A DNA stretch of 64,000 bases from Pristionchus mayeri. Taxonomy: Eukaryota > Nematoda > Chromadorea > Rhabditida > Neodiplogasteridae. Shown one piece after another: positions 46,878-59,162 of the stretch (position 1 is the stretch's first letter; the number at the start of each line of letters is the position of its first letter). Below the pieces are notes generated by a model. It saw only the letters and a program-made list of their open reading frames with translations. It searched no databases and was not told the DNA's origin. The stretch spans positions 23,615,067-23,679,066 of the forward strand of contig BTRK01000002.1 of NCBI GenBank assembly GCA_036245805.1, given 5' to 3'. Made by a program: the position numbers and the translations under genes.

Positions 46878-48834
46878 ATGTCTGGACAACAGGTGAGAAT
46901 CCCTCCTTCCTCTTTCCCTTCTGCTTCGTCTGTGTAAACTTTCTCTGGAGGGGAGTGCTAGGAGAGGGAACTCCCTTCCTGCTTCTCCTTCCTACGTAAT
47001 TCCCCTCGTTCTTGTCACTCTTCTAGTACTTCGGGTGGATAGAGACAGAGCAAGTCCTTCTCTTCTCTTTGCATCTGTTCTCTCTCTGAAGCACCTGCAA
47101 GTATTCAGACGAGGAGACTTCTGATTCCTCCCTTACGAAAGACTGACTAACAAGAATAATAATACAGTAGGCAATTCATAACTGCCCGATTCATCCTATT
47201 TTCGAGTGCCATTTCATCTCTTCTCTCTCCTCTTTCCTCCAAAACATCAACAGTCTTACAAATTTCGTGTTCGAACCACCATGCGAAAATGAGCTTGTTC
47301 CGAGATGGCTGACAAGTGGAAGTTGTGAATGGAAAGCATGACATCATAGACATAATCACTGATTCATTAGTCAGCATCTTCATCTGATATAGAGAACCAG
47401 TCATCATCATGCTTTCTAGAATACGCATATCCGCTTATTTCTTACAAAGGCTGAGCAAAGCTAACGAGAGATGGAGGAAGCCGTTCGCTGGTAGTCTAAG
47501 TGTTGGTGTAAGAGGGTCTTTAGAGTGGTCTCCGTTCCTTCCCCAAGTAGTCTCAGGGGGTTGGAAGAGGCTAAAGAGATGTCTACCCTCCCCTCTTCAG
47601 TATGTCGTTGGGAGGAGGTAGGTCAAAGAAGGAGATGGCTTCCTTTGTTCTGATCTCTTTCTGAAAGAGGAAAGGGTGGTCTCTTCTCTACTTGCTCACT
47701 GGCTTCATTGTCAGAGATAGAGGGATAGGTGGAAGTGGAGAGAGGGGGAAGCCTTTCTCTGGACTCAGGTCATGCGAAAGGTTCGCTAATTCTCATTAGG
47801 AGGGGAGAAGATGGGGGAAGGAAGAAGGGGGCTGAAACAGTAAAAAAAACTCTGTAATCCATTGCGGATTCAGTCTCAGATGTCTTTCGGAGAACGGAGG
47901 GACGGGCACGAATAATTCATGCGTACGAGATTTCTGGGGAGCAATGACTCGCCCGAGTGAAATATGGAGACCCTCCCGAAATAGGCAACGGGGAGGCATT
48001 GTTGCGGAAATTTCCCGTTGCTTGTGAAAATATGAAGCCTTCTCGTGGAAAATACGGAAAGGAATGGTACATTGAGCTGGTTATTAATTGCGTAGTGATG
48101 ATTCAATCTCAGGAGACAATCGACATCGACATCACTGATCCTGCTGTCGGAGAAGCTGCCAAGAAGATCCAGAACGCATTCAGGCAAGTTCCCCCCTCTC
48201 GTCGTCTGAATCTCTCTCATTCGCATTCTCTTTCCCCTCTCCAACTCTGAATGATGATCTCTTGCACGAGAGGTGGTTTGGAAGATGCTCGAACTGGCGA
48301 AGAAACGCGATATCCGCAACTCTCCCACACACACCGTGGGATGGGATGCGGAACCAGAGCTGATTTCCGGACTTTCGAGAGCCGGCAAAAAGTGTGTGCG
48401 CGTGAAATTCGATCGCCGCTTCTGAAAGTGATGACATAAACAAGGGAAGTCTCCCTCTCTCGAAGCAGCAGCAAATATCTCCTCCCTCTCTCCTTCTCCC
48501 GAAATTCATCTTTTAGCCCTCCTAAACTCAGACAAGTGGAATGGAAAAAAGTAGAAGGTCAGAGACCTAACGGAAGAAGCAAATTGCCCCTCCAGTCACG
48601 AAATGATTCGTGTGAAGAGAAGGAAAGAAATATCAATAGAAAGTCACGGAATTCAGAGGACGAACTAGAGAGATTAATGATATTAAAGATGGGAGATCAT
48701 TGTGAAAACTATGTGCCTTACTATTTAATATTTTCAGATTCAAGCGAAAGGACGCGCCCAAGACCGAGAATGGATCAGCAGCCACGCCTTCCCCTGGAGG
48801 GACTGCAGCTGCAGCAGAAGGAACTACAGCCTGA
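46878..48834 (+). CDS. PCP4/PEP-19-like small IQ-motif calmodulin-binding protein
   Basis: Three exons (46878-46892, 48113-48183, 48738-48834) encode about 60 residues: MSGQQ, then ETIDIDITDPAVGEAAKKIQ with an acidic part followed by the IQ core IQNAFRFKRKD, then an alanine/threonine/proline tail. Acidic DIDxxDP directly before an IQ motif is the layout of vertebrate PCP4 (PEP-19), which binds calmodulin and alters its calcium exchange in neurons. Intron 2 begins GCAAGT, a good GC-AG donor. Intron 1 is 1.2 kb and shows nothing else clear. The coding part is very small, so it would be missed by length filters; the composite frame and motif make it credible. Confidence 0.78.
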
Positions 48835-49032
48835 TCCTCCCTTCCTCTCCCCCTCTCATTCCCTCCACGCAATACCTCCCTTCACTTACTCAAGATAGAA
48901 AACGCCAGTGACTGTTAAATTTATTATCAGGCATAAATCGTTCCCGATTCTAAGGATAACAAGTGAATAACAACAACACGAAAGGAAACTCAACAATCAA
49001 TCAACGAGAACTGTAATTGCATAACTAGTCCA

Positions 49033-52000
49033 TCACACCCAAGTGGCGAAAGTGTTCTCTATCTTGGCGTACACTGGATCATCGTCGAAGTGCATCTGCA
49101 AGTAACATTTTTTTTTGTTTTTTCTAACTAAGTTTATCAGAAAATCAAATAAACCTAAGTAAGAAGACCAATCGGACATCTCCTCCATCACCCCCCCCCC
49201 CTCTCTCTCTCCCTCTATTCTCACCTGCAGGAATAATCTCAATCCATCGTGCAGCAATCGATTCTTCCTCACATCCATAATACACTCGAAGATCCGCGTC
49301 AACTGCAATTTATCATGTTAATAGAAATTGTGTCATTAGTTCACGACAAGGGCGTAATGCCATCTCGTGTTTCCCTACCGAATCCCATTGAAGCAGCTAG
49401 CCACTAATCACCCACGGCATCAGACAATTTTTCAACCTGTTGACTAATGCGACCTTATTGTAGAATTACCAAAAGCCAGATTATGTGTTAACGTATTGCA
49501 GTACGTGCACTACTTTACCAGACAACTATTGCGACGACTATTGTCTCATTGCCTAATCGACGATGCATCCATTCCATTTCCTCTCCCCTACCTTGGTGAG
49601 ATTTGCGTCCTTCATCTTGGTGAACATCCTCTTGAGGCAGGCCGTTATATCAGCACTCAATTCGCCCCATTCGACCACCTGCAGAGAGAGAATACGGTAG
49701 AATATTTTAAATGCGAAAAATTATGTTGTTATCCGTCAAATTTAGATGAACGTTTAATTGCTACGGAAAAGCAGAAGCTTGAATTCTCATACCCCCCCCC
49801 CCCTTTCTCACCTTGAGTGCCATGAGAGTGATGGCCCTCGACAGCAGGAGGTTGGCTATCAGATCAGCGATGTGCTCACGCTGCCAGTCCTGTGAAGAGT
49901 ATTCATTGTCGTAAAGAATTCGATAATCGATCGATTCACTATGGTTACAGTACCTTCTTCATTGTATCCAACTCGCGCAGTCGATCCCATAGCGCGTACT
50001 GTATCGTGATCTACAAAGAACGAGTTGATTACCGTATTCTTACCAAGTAATCGATATTCAATGCAAGCTACCGTACCACGAATCGTCTGTTGTACTCTGC
50101 GAAGCGTCGTAGGAGAGCGACGTAGAACGGATTGAACTTCTTCTCCTGGGAGGAAATGATTAGCAAAACAATTATTGACAATCAAAAGATGAAAATTAAA
50201 TTGAAAAAAAATTCTTTTGAAACGAAACAATCGTCACATTTCTGATCTTGCTGTGTCTGTGGAATATGAATCAGCTGTTCCTCAGATTCAACGTCAAAGT
50301 AAATTCCGCCATCTGCTCACCTTCAACAGCATGGAGATGAGGATGTGGATGATCTCCCTCTCCTGAGATCCCTTGAGGGACAGTCTCAGCAGTCTCTCGA
50401 AGGCATCGTCCTCGGATTTAGCAGACACTCAACAATTACTATTACATTTTAATCCGATGACTTGTCTATTTGATAGAATTAATAGTCTGCACGTGGCAAA
50501 CACTTCAGCTCTTCCAACAACTACTCATCATACATATTATTAGCCCCATTAATCTTCACAGACAAAGATCCCCTACAAGTGGATGACTCACCCACGGAAC
50601 AGAAGACGTTTCTCCTCACTTCCGTATTCATCCCCGCCCTCTTCGCCAGATCGAGCATCTCCGAGTCGAAATTGAGCTGAAGGAGAAACCCACTCCTCGA
50701 TTACTCAATGCAGACTACCGTACCCTCTCTCTCTACGGTATCCCATCTCTGCTCACCTGCTTCCTCGCTCCTCCTCCTCCTGCTTCCATTCCAACAGTGA
50801 CTCTCGATCCATCAGTAGGCAGACGGAAGGCTGATCCCACGATCCACCTGAGAAGGGCAAGAAGAGGCTAGGGGTATCAGGATGAAACAGTTCGAAATCT
50901 ACAACCAAGAAAGGAAACGATTTCATCGATAACATGACAAATGAGCCGTAGAACATTGATAAAGAGTATCCGTGAAAAAGTTGGTTACTGAAAATGGGCA
51001 ATCAGTCTCACCATCTTCCTCTCTCCTCAGCCAGCATCAGATCCTCCAGGGACATTCCCAACTCACGCTCAGTGCTCTCAAATCAATAATAGTTCAGTCT
51101 ACCGTATCGTTCCTCCACTCACCGTCTCCTTCTTCATCATTCCGTGATAGAGGGAGGTCATGTTATCCAGATCGGCAGTATCGAATGACGTCACCGACTT
51201 GCGCAGTCCATTCAATTCCTCGATCAGGAAACGCATACGGGGCCTGCAATGGAGGAATGTTAGACCTGTAGATCTATTCAGTTAGAAGGGGCAATACCTA
51301 TGAATTAAACTTGAAAATACTCTAGCTAATGTCTATCACTGTGCACTGACTGAGTCTGCCACTTCTCTCCCTCCTCCTCCAGTTGTTTACTCGTGGCAGC
51401 AATGAACTCGTTCAGAGAGATGTTCACCGTTCGCTTCAACGCCTTGTATCCATCTGTGAATAGGAAAGTGAATTAAATTACACCTGTATTGGTAGACTCA
51501 CTGCCACCATATAACCTCTTTAACCCTCACTAACTCTTGAATGAAGAGTGAACCTACATCTGATGAGTACGAGGATGAGACCGAGTCTCGCCTGGTCCAA
51601 GTTTTCCCTCATCTTGTTCAGCAGTTCCATCACTACCTCGCCCCGAATGATCTGCAATGGGAAAAGATTAATACAATTCTTCCCAATTTCTCAAAAACCA
51701 TCCCGTTGATTCAATCAATCAATTCTGTACCTACTCTTCCACTTAACCCTTCGTGTTGGTCAATTTATTTATTGATTGTGGTTATAATTTTGCAAAAACT
51801 CCAATGTTATAAATCCTCCTACTTCTATCCCGTATTCCTCTCTCTTCCACCTTGAAAGTGAGTAGATGGGCAGCGAATACAGCTCTGTTCTCCATCGCTT
51901 TTCCCTCCTCCTCCAGATTGCCCCCATCTCTCAGCTTGTTCACGAACTCCACGAAGAAAGCCTCGATGAGGTGAGAAGCTGGAAAGGGCGAATACCGTAA

Positions 52001-55000
52001 TCCATAGTCGTGCGCAAAATCCCCCAATGATCACATAGTTCTCGATCGCACTCACAGATCTCGGAGGATACGGTAGAGTGCACGAGGGCGACGAATGCGC
52101 CGTAGACGGCCATAATGCGGTCCTGGACACGGAAGGAGTCGCAGATGAGTCGGAGAAGCGTCTTCGTCAGTGCCGACTTCACTTCTGCAATGAGTTGTTG
52201 CTCCTCCTGCTTATCGGTGCTAAATAGTGCAAGTTTGTCTCACCGTTCTTCGAGTTCCCGAGGAACAACTCGCCCATGTGACGGGAAGTCTTGATGAGAG
52301 TACTCTCGGACAACCTGCAATTCATCCAATATCTTAACAATCAGACAGTTTGTATTAGAAATCTAACACACAACCGTAGATTTGTTCTTTTCAATTATTT
52401 TGTCGAGCCACTTCTAACGGGAAAATAATAAATGCCTTGCAAATATAGAAAAATTAGCTAAATGGCGACGCCTGAATTGTGGGAGTCTCACTAACAGATT
52501 GAGTGCTCCTCTCACTGCTCTCTCCACCTTCCTTCGCTCCTCTCCGTCCACTGAAGTCGCCTGCAGTTACAGTCATTGACGACGTCAGCTTCATTCCCCT
52601 GTCTACCGTACCTCTAGTTGCGCCAGTTTGAGATGTGCTGCTCTTGGATTGAAATCGATGAGTTCTCCTGTCTTCTTATTGATCGTGCGACCGTAGATGT
52701 CCCGGCCTGAAGGGAAACCATTCAAATCCTCTTTCCACTCCATCGTAACATAATCAAATACCCTCCCAATCATCTCATAAGTTGCATATAATGGTATTAT
52801 ATCATACCGATTTCCTCTTGCTTCCCCTTCTTCTTCCTCTTCTTCTCTCCTCCCTCCTCATCTGGTTCTCCTTCCGATTCCTCCTCATCCTCGGCATCTT
52901 CTTCTTCCTACAAATTGTAGTTGCCGAATTATATTGTACCCATGAAAGCAAAAACCTAGGTCCCTTGACTTTCCTGTCACTTTTTTTATGCACTGACAAG
53001 TGAGAGTATTACTTGGTACGTCACATCAAAGAAGCACCGCGCGCGCGCTCTCTCTCTCTACAGGATGACGTCGGAAAAGGAAGAGTGTACCTCGTCCTCT
53101 TCTCCCTCCAGATCGATCTCCATCTCTTCGCCCTCCTCATCTTCCATTTCATCTGAAAGTGACGGTTATTATTTAATCATCTATAAAGATATGATTACCA
53201 ACGAAACATATTCATTCCGTGAGATGAAGGAAGATCAACATAGCTGTGCACGACACGGTCGGGGGGGGGGGGGGGGTGCCCGCCGGCGGTAGGCACCCCC
53301 CCTTTTTCCGGCAACGTATAGGGGGTCATGGTGAAAATCGATAAAAGGTCATTGGTAGATCAAGACTAAGTACCATAACCAATCGATAGTACATTATCGA
53401 CTGATACCGTATATGGCTACCGTAACCCTCAATTATCGCGAACTAACTTTTTTCCCAAAAAGTCAAATTACCATAACCAATCGATAGTACAGCACCCCAA
53501 GATACCGTAACCCCGAATATCGCGAACTGACTTTATTTTTAAAAAGTCCTGAAACCGTGTTCAATCGATTCTACAGTACCCAAGTAACTACCGTAACCCA
53601 GTTCCTTGGGTCAAACATTTTTCTAAAAATCCAAAATTGAGCAAACACATATTTCAAAATATCCTATCGTATTTCTATTAACTGTGGAGTCATGCTACCA
53701 TACACTTAAGATTTTTAGAACAATGTTCAGGATTTTTAGAAAAATGTTTGACCCAAGGAACTGGATCTGACCCAAGGAACTGGGTTACGGTAGTTACTTG
53801 GGTACTGTAGAATCGATTGAACACGGTTTCAGGACTTTTTAAAAATAAAGTCAGTTCGCGATATTCGGGGTTACGGTAGCCATATACGGTATCAGGGGGT
53901 ACTGTACTATCGATTGGTTATGGTAATTTGACTTTTTGGGAAAAAAGTTAGTTCGCGATAATTGAGGGTTACGGTAGCCATATACGGTATCAGTCGATAA
54001 TGTACTATTGATTGGTTATGGTACTTAGTCTTGATCTACTAATGACCTTTTATCGATTTTCACCATGACCCCGTATACGTTGCCGGAAAAAGGGGGGGGG
54101 GGGGTGTGCCTACCGCCGGCGGGCACCCCCCCCCCCCCCCCGACACGCTCCTTGCACAGCTACGAAGATCAATAATCGGTAACTCTACCGTACCCTCACT
54201 ATCGTCGTCTCCCATCAGTTCTCGTTCCATATCGTCCATCTCTTCCTCTTCATCATCGAAATCTGAGCCCTCGCCGTCAAACATCTGAATACGATAGTCA
54301 ACCGCAATCGGACAATAAATGGATCCATCGATTGTAGTTCATCACAGGAGAAGATAGGCCATAAGAGTAGAAGTGGTACCTCCTCGTCTTCATCTTCTTC
54401 CACAATCTTCTTGGCCTTCTTCGTTTTCTTCTCTCCCTTCTCCTTCTCCATCAGATTCTTCTCCTTCTCCGCGAGTTCCTTCCTCTTCGATCGATCACAC
54501 ATCTCCAGAATGTCTACAAGGATCACGGTAACATCTCTATTCCACTTTCACTGTTCGGTGTAATAGTGACTGCAACATAGGAAAATGCGTGTTTTTTTAC
54601 TATAATCTCCAATCAAGAGAGCGCAAACTAACAAGATAGTCCATCCTTCACGAGCGACTCCCCAATGGTCGAAGTGTTCTTGTAGCCGAGCTGAATCACA
54701 TTATCGTTCCATTGCACAATCAATTGACGTTTGAATAATTCAAGATAGTAGATCAACAATTCACCTTCTTCGCGTACTTATCGATCTCCTTCTGTTCCTT
54801 CTTAGCCAATTCCTTCTCCCTTGTACGTCGAGCAAGGTCCATCTGAATCACTCACGAATCATTTACCTTTTTATAGGATGAAGTTAGCTAAACAAAAGCT
54901 GGCACAGTAATAACGCACCCTTCCCTCACCTCTTTGTTGTGTCTAGCTTCCTCCTTCTTAGCTTCCATCTCCTTCAGTTCCCTCGCACTCTTGGGCAGCG

Positions 55001-55529
55001 TCGCTGCTTCCTTTCCAGCTCCAGAGGCTACTTTTGCTGCCTCAACAATAGTAATTGGCATTTCATCTACTTTTGCAAGTCAAGCTTTGATAATTCTAAA
55101 TCTATTGATCATATAACAACAATAAAATACACAAATCTACAAGGATATTTCAAGCCTTCATTCACTTATCGATCAACGGCAGTTGAAATGACAAAAATAA
55201 TGTAAAATCACTAACCTTGGCCGCTTTCCTCTCCGCCTTTGTCTTCTTCTTCTTCTTACTCGCCTCCGGATCACCCAATTTATCGATGATCACTTGTTCG
55301 AGCTGCAAATAATTGTGGGCATCGAGAAATCGATAATGATATGATGCTGGCAATAGAAGGGGCACAAGCTATCCATGCAGAATTCATCAGAGGCTCTACT
55401 TGCATTCTTCTTCTGGTTGAAAGCGGCATTTCTCAGTTTCTTGAACTGCTTTGCCTCTTTCCGCAGTGCCTTTCGTGATTTTCCGACGCCTCCGCCACGT
55501 CCAGAGGACGAGGAAGAGACACGAACCAT
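49033..55529 (-). CDS. NOM1: Nucleolar MIF4G-domain protein 1 (NOM1/SGD1 family)
   Basis: Nucleolar factor of small-subunit ribosome biogenesis with MIF4G and MA3 domains. The start ATG 55529-55527 follows TTGCAG directly, fitting spliced-leader addition. About 25 exons. N-terminus is basic (SRKALRKEAKQFKKLRNAAF, 55529-55400). Lysine/acid-rich exons lie at 54380-54514, 54195-54286, 53092-53152 and 52809-52907. GRDIYGRTINKKTG is at about 52707-52650. MIF4G spans about 52320-51345 (KTLLRLICDSFRVQDRIMAV, VVMELLNKMRENL). MSLEDLMLAEERGRWWIVGS lies at about 51065-50830, RAGMNTEVRRNVFCSV at about 50650, then MA3 to about 49950 (LKGSQEREIIHILISMLL, FNPFYVALLRRFAEYNRRF, IQYALWDRLRELD). It ends in TWV with stop 49035-49033. 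Intron 8/7 hosts the foldback element 53239-54163. Many introns carry TACCGTA or TACGGTA near the donor. Confidence 0.92.
53239..54163. mobile_element. Foldback (MULE-like) transposon in a NOM1 intron
   Basis: 925 bases flanked by a perfect 9-base direct repeat GAAGATCAA (53230-53238 and 54164-54172), a target duplication of the length typical of Mutator-like elements. The ends are inverted: TAGCTGTGCA, then a long G tract, GCCGGCGG, then AGGTCATTGGTAGATCAAGA and so on; arms of about 390 bases are separated by a loop near 53640-53720. No coding frame. Arms carry repeated TACCGTAACC/TACGGTA motifs and AATCGATAGTACA. A partial relative lies at 20695-20845. Confidence 0.88.
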
Positions 55530-56358
55530 CTGCAAGAGAAGACATCGGGTCAATGTTGAGAAAAAGAGGAGACACAAGGAGAAAAGCGAAGCTGTATTTT
55601 GTTCAAGTCAAGGAACAGGTTCACCATTTCGCTTACAGTATGCCTTCAATCAAGAATTGAGTTTCTTGCTGAGCCAAAACTGTTTTTTTCACAGGTATGT
55701 AATCTGACTCAACAAATCATTTAAAGCATGTCAAATAGACCGGCAATAAAATTGTATTCACAAGAAATTGGTACAAGAGTGGTCAAGAGTAGTAGAAACA
55801 TGAAAAAATAAAATAATTAACGACAACGTAGTCATTTCACAAATGAGATTTCACACACATAAAAGATTTCAAACAGGTGGCTAACAATCCGAAACACTAA
55901 ACAATTGAAAAGCCGCTCAAAAAATGATCAGATGACTGACAATTCGAAAAAAAACTATACATGTGGCTGTTTGTAAACATTGCTAGAACCAAGCAACCTA
56001 CCGAATAAATGGTGTTAGTATTTACATCAATCCGGAAAAGTTCAAAACGTGGGTGAGCACAGTGGTGACAACTATTTACAAAAATTGCTATCGAAAAAAG
56101 AGATGAATGACACAAGGTGATTTGTACAAGAAACGTTAGTGGATAGGCAATCCAAAACCAGCTGTGATATGGTGAGGGCTACTATTTACAAACAATGTTA
56201 GCAGAAATGTGAAAAGAATGAAGGTGTTTTACAAACAACTAAGCAGATGGCCAGAATTCGGAAAATAATACAGATGGCTTGTACAACCTGCTAAAATCAA
56301 TTCTAGGTACAGTTGGCTTCAATGGCAAGATACAGTTAGCTTGAATGACTATGATCAC
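55530..56358. other. Spacer with diverged tandem repeats between two minus-strand genes
   Basis: From about 55830 to 56330, phrases such as AGATGGCTTGTACAA, TATTTACAAACAATGTTAGC and AATTCGGAAAA recur at 40-60-base intervals with much divergence. No coding frame. Both neighbours are on the minus strand, but 830 bases is longer than usual worm operon gaps. Confidence 0.4.
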
Positions 56359-57683
56359 CTAATAGTACACTCCCATCCTATACTTGGCATCTCCGATCCT
56401 TCTCTGCACGACTCGCTCGAAGGCTTTGAGGGCTCTGAACAACAAAATGAACAATCAATTCGGAAATGATGGCTGGTTAGACATACTGAGCGGTGATATG
56501 GAAAAGATGAAACTAAATTAGCATACGATCTCCTCCTCCGGTCTTCTATAATGATCGATCTGATTCGGGAGTCGCCCGTTCGTCTTCTCATCGAGTCGAG
56601 TGCACTGAACATTTGAAAGTTGGATGAATTTTCCACAAATAAAAGGGAGCCAACCAAACAATAACTTACTCCAATTTGTACTCCACAGTGTGGATCTCCT
56701 TCTGTATCTCGTCAAGACGCTTCCCAAGTTTTCTCACCAATCGACTGAAATGGCCTTATATGTTCAACTTCGAAAGAACAAAAAGAAATCAGCCTGAGAT
56801 CTCACGAATCCTCTTTGAGTCCCTCCTGCTTCTTCCTCTCCAATCGAGAGATCTCCTCTCGCTTCTTCTCGATTCTCGCGTAGTCGACACAGTGCTCCTC
56901 GAATCGGAATCTCCTCTGGCTGAGACGAGAGACGTTCTCGTTGACCACCGCCAGTCCTGCTCGGGGAAAATACCATGCTTAGGAAGCAATCACTTGTATA
57001 TCGATGGTATACCTTTACAACTCTTCCAATTCAAGGTTCGCTTCGCAGGATGTGCATTAGATGAGATCTGAAGTTGCAATATCTAAATTATACCAGATGT
57101 CACTCATAGCGGGTAATAGCGCAAAACTCAAACTAAAAAAGCGAACCCGAATAGTGCATATTCTATTCATCTTCAGTAGATCACACCTTTGAAATGGGAC
57201 TTGTCAAAGCGCACCTCTTTATTGATTTTCCGGCGCCAGTGGTTATCGATGGATCGATCAGAGGAAGAAGAAGATGATGATGAAGAAGACTTCTCAGGAG
57301 TGGAAGAAGAACACGGGGAGAAATCGTACTCATCACAGTCCTCCACCTGAAATATTTTTTTCGAGGACGAAACATGACTCTCAATGCCAAAAAACTGAAT
57401 CGGTGCGTTCAGTGGATGACATTCATTGTATTCTTAGTAATTATACATAGTCAATGAAAGAATTAAACAAACCTGGCTTTTGCGGCGGAGTCGATCGAAG
57501 AAGAGACTGGGTGAGGCAGAGAGTATGGGAGACGATGGGGTTGTGTTGGGAGGAGTGATGTACTCCAGAACCTCAATTAGTGAACACTAATTATAGCACA
57601 GAGAATGAAACACTGAGCAAAAATAATACCTTGAACTTGTTGTGGTTATCATACTGAGCGAACTGCATCAGAGCATGGATCAT
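56359..57683 (-). CDS. Coiled-coil protein, unrecognised
   Basis: About seven exons. ATG 57683-57681 lies two bases after a TCTTCAG acceptor, fitting trans-splicing; an upstream exon is not excluded. The protein begins MIHALMQFAQYDNHNKFK (57683-57630). A linker of the PPNTTPSSP type follows (57575-57476). An acidic then poly-serine segment ends in NKEVRFDKSHFKG (57348-57186). Then charged helices, RRFRFEEHCVDYARIEKKRE and ERKKQEGLKED (56965-56805) and RLVRKLGKRLDEIQKEIHTV (56745-56660), are probably coiled coil. It ends AKYRMGVYY and TAG 56361-56359. No enzyme motif, signal peptide or membrane segment. I do not recognise the family. Confidence 0.65.
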
Positions 57684-57976
57684 GTCTGAAGAGAATCACT
57701 GGTTGGAGTAAGACGTAAGCTATCACGCAAATTAATCAAATATTATACTACAAAGTCTTAAAATAATCGCGAAAAAAAGACATGAAATGGAGAGGAATCC
57801 GAAAAACGGGAAGAAGCGCGCGCGAGTTTTCGATCGATTCTTGAATCTCCCCTGATCTACCGTATCCACGCGCTAATTTGAACGCTACCGTAATCATTTT
57901 CAATGTGTAATATAGTCTAATTCCTTTCGAAAGTGTCTTTCAAAAGAGAAGTTGGCCTGTCTGTCAAATACCTCAT

Positions 57977-58023
57977 CTTATCAGTGACGAATACATCGGA
58001 AAGGCATTAGTCAGCTATAAAAG
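57977..58023 (+). promoter_or_regulatory. GATA site and TATA box of the EGF-like gene
   Basis: CTTATCAG at 57977-57984 is the reverse of CTGATAAG, the core preferred by intestinal GATA factors such as ELT-2 in C. elegans. TATAAAAG at 58016-58023 is 57 bases before the ATG. A matching CTTATCAG lies before the decayed duplicate at 58677-58684. Gut expression is inference. Confidence 0.55.
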
Positions 58024-58079
58024 TCGTGAGATAGCCTTCCATTCACTTGTCCATCTCACTCCTCAATCAACTCGAAGTC

Positions 58080-58514
58080 ATGAACTCCTCTCTGTTCCTT
58101 CTCTTCCTTCTTATCTCACTATCAACTCCTTCTCCCATCAAACTCTGTAAGTCCTCGTCACTTTTATCATCATCCAGAATCAACTTTTCAGCCTCGACAT
58201 GCAACAACTTCGGGTTCTGGTCGAATAAGAGATGTCACTGCATCTCTGGAACATCGGGAGAACACTGTGAACAGTGTAAGTATTAGCTGTCATTGAATTT
58301 CGTACTGGCAATTCACATTATATGCAAGATACGAAATGAAACGATTGCAGTCGAATCTACAGCATGCGTGGAAGGGCAGTGTCCCCATTCGTGGCAGTAT
58401 TGCTCTTTCATCAACATCGACTGTTTCCACTCCAATCTGTGCATCGACAAACGAGGATGGTGTCTCCCCTTCAACCTCCCCGAAGGATCCTTTGTCCCTC
58501 GGGAGTATCTCTGA
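58080..58514 (+). CDS. Small secreted cysteine-rich EGF-like protein
   Basis: Three exons (58080-58146, 58192-58275, 58351-58514) encode 104 residues; all joins keep frame. Signal peptide: SSLFLLFLLISLSTPSP. The mature part starts STCNNFGFW, continues KRCHCISGTSGEHCEQ (the C-x-C-x8-C end of an EGF-like fold), then a second cysteine-rich part CVEGQCPHSWQYC ... DCFHSNLC ... GWCLP. No transmembrane segment. A GATA site and TATA box lie upstream. Function unknown; possibly a gut-secreted defence or matrix peptide. Confidence 0.78.
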
Positions 58515-58619
58515 TGCTCTTGATGATTCTCACTCAGTAGCTGTAGATACTGTAATTTTGAAAGGGTTGTATCGCTTCAATGTACAAAAAATCTTGTTCA
58601 AATAACATAATAAATACCA

Positions 58620-59162
58620 TAATATGTAATTTCGAAAATATGTTTCGCAATTCAAGTTAGCCTGCCGACAAAGTGCCTTATCAGTGATGAGGAATAATGC
58701 ATAGAAGTGTGGCATCTATTCACGAAGAGAAGAGATAATTCTAAAGGGAGAGATAGCCCTCCATCTCTCTCTGGTCATCTTCATGATATCTACGAAGAGG
58801 GACTTCCTCCTTGGTTCTTCTGTTCCTTCCCTCTCTCCTTATCTCTCCCTCTTCTCCCTCTCCATCAAAGTGGACAAGTCACTCGGTAGGAGAGTTGACA
58901 ATGTTTTATCACCCTCAAATTGTTTAATTGGCAGTGGCAGAATGCAATTTTTTCTGGTACTACTCCCTTCAGACATTGTATCTCGGGCATCACTTCGAGA
59001 AGTGCCAGTCATTCGAACTGCTCCTCTTCCTAATTCTGGAAATCTGCCTCTATTCTCTTCAGAGCTGACATGTACTATGTGCGAAGATAGTATCTGCGCT
59101 CACCCTTCCATTTATTGCTCATTCTTCAACATCGTTTATTTCTGCCAAATATCAGGACAATA
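58620..59162 (+). pseudogene. Decayed tandem duplicate of the EGF-like gene
   Basis: The order of landmarks repeats that of 57950-58514: CTTATCAG (58677-58684), an AGATAGCCxTCCAT block (58751), a signal-peptide-like CTTCTGTTCCTTCC stretch, and then MCEDSICAHPSIYCSFFNI (about 59075-59140), matching CVEGQCPHSWQYCSFINI. The initiating ATG, the first cysteine block and the last cysteines are lost. The TATA box is not retained clearly. Confidence 0.6.

Noticed and set aside
46600..46896. Proline-rich 98-codon frame before the PCP4-like gene
   Set aside because: It is a CCTCCTCCT low-complexity stretch. The last codons overlap the true first exon in another frame.
49033..57683. Two-gene operon (coiled-coil gene plus NOM1)
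   Set aside because: Same strand and trans-splice-like acceptors, but the 830-base repeat-bearing gap is much longer than usual operon spacing.
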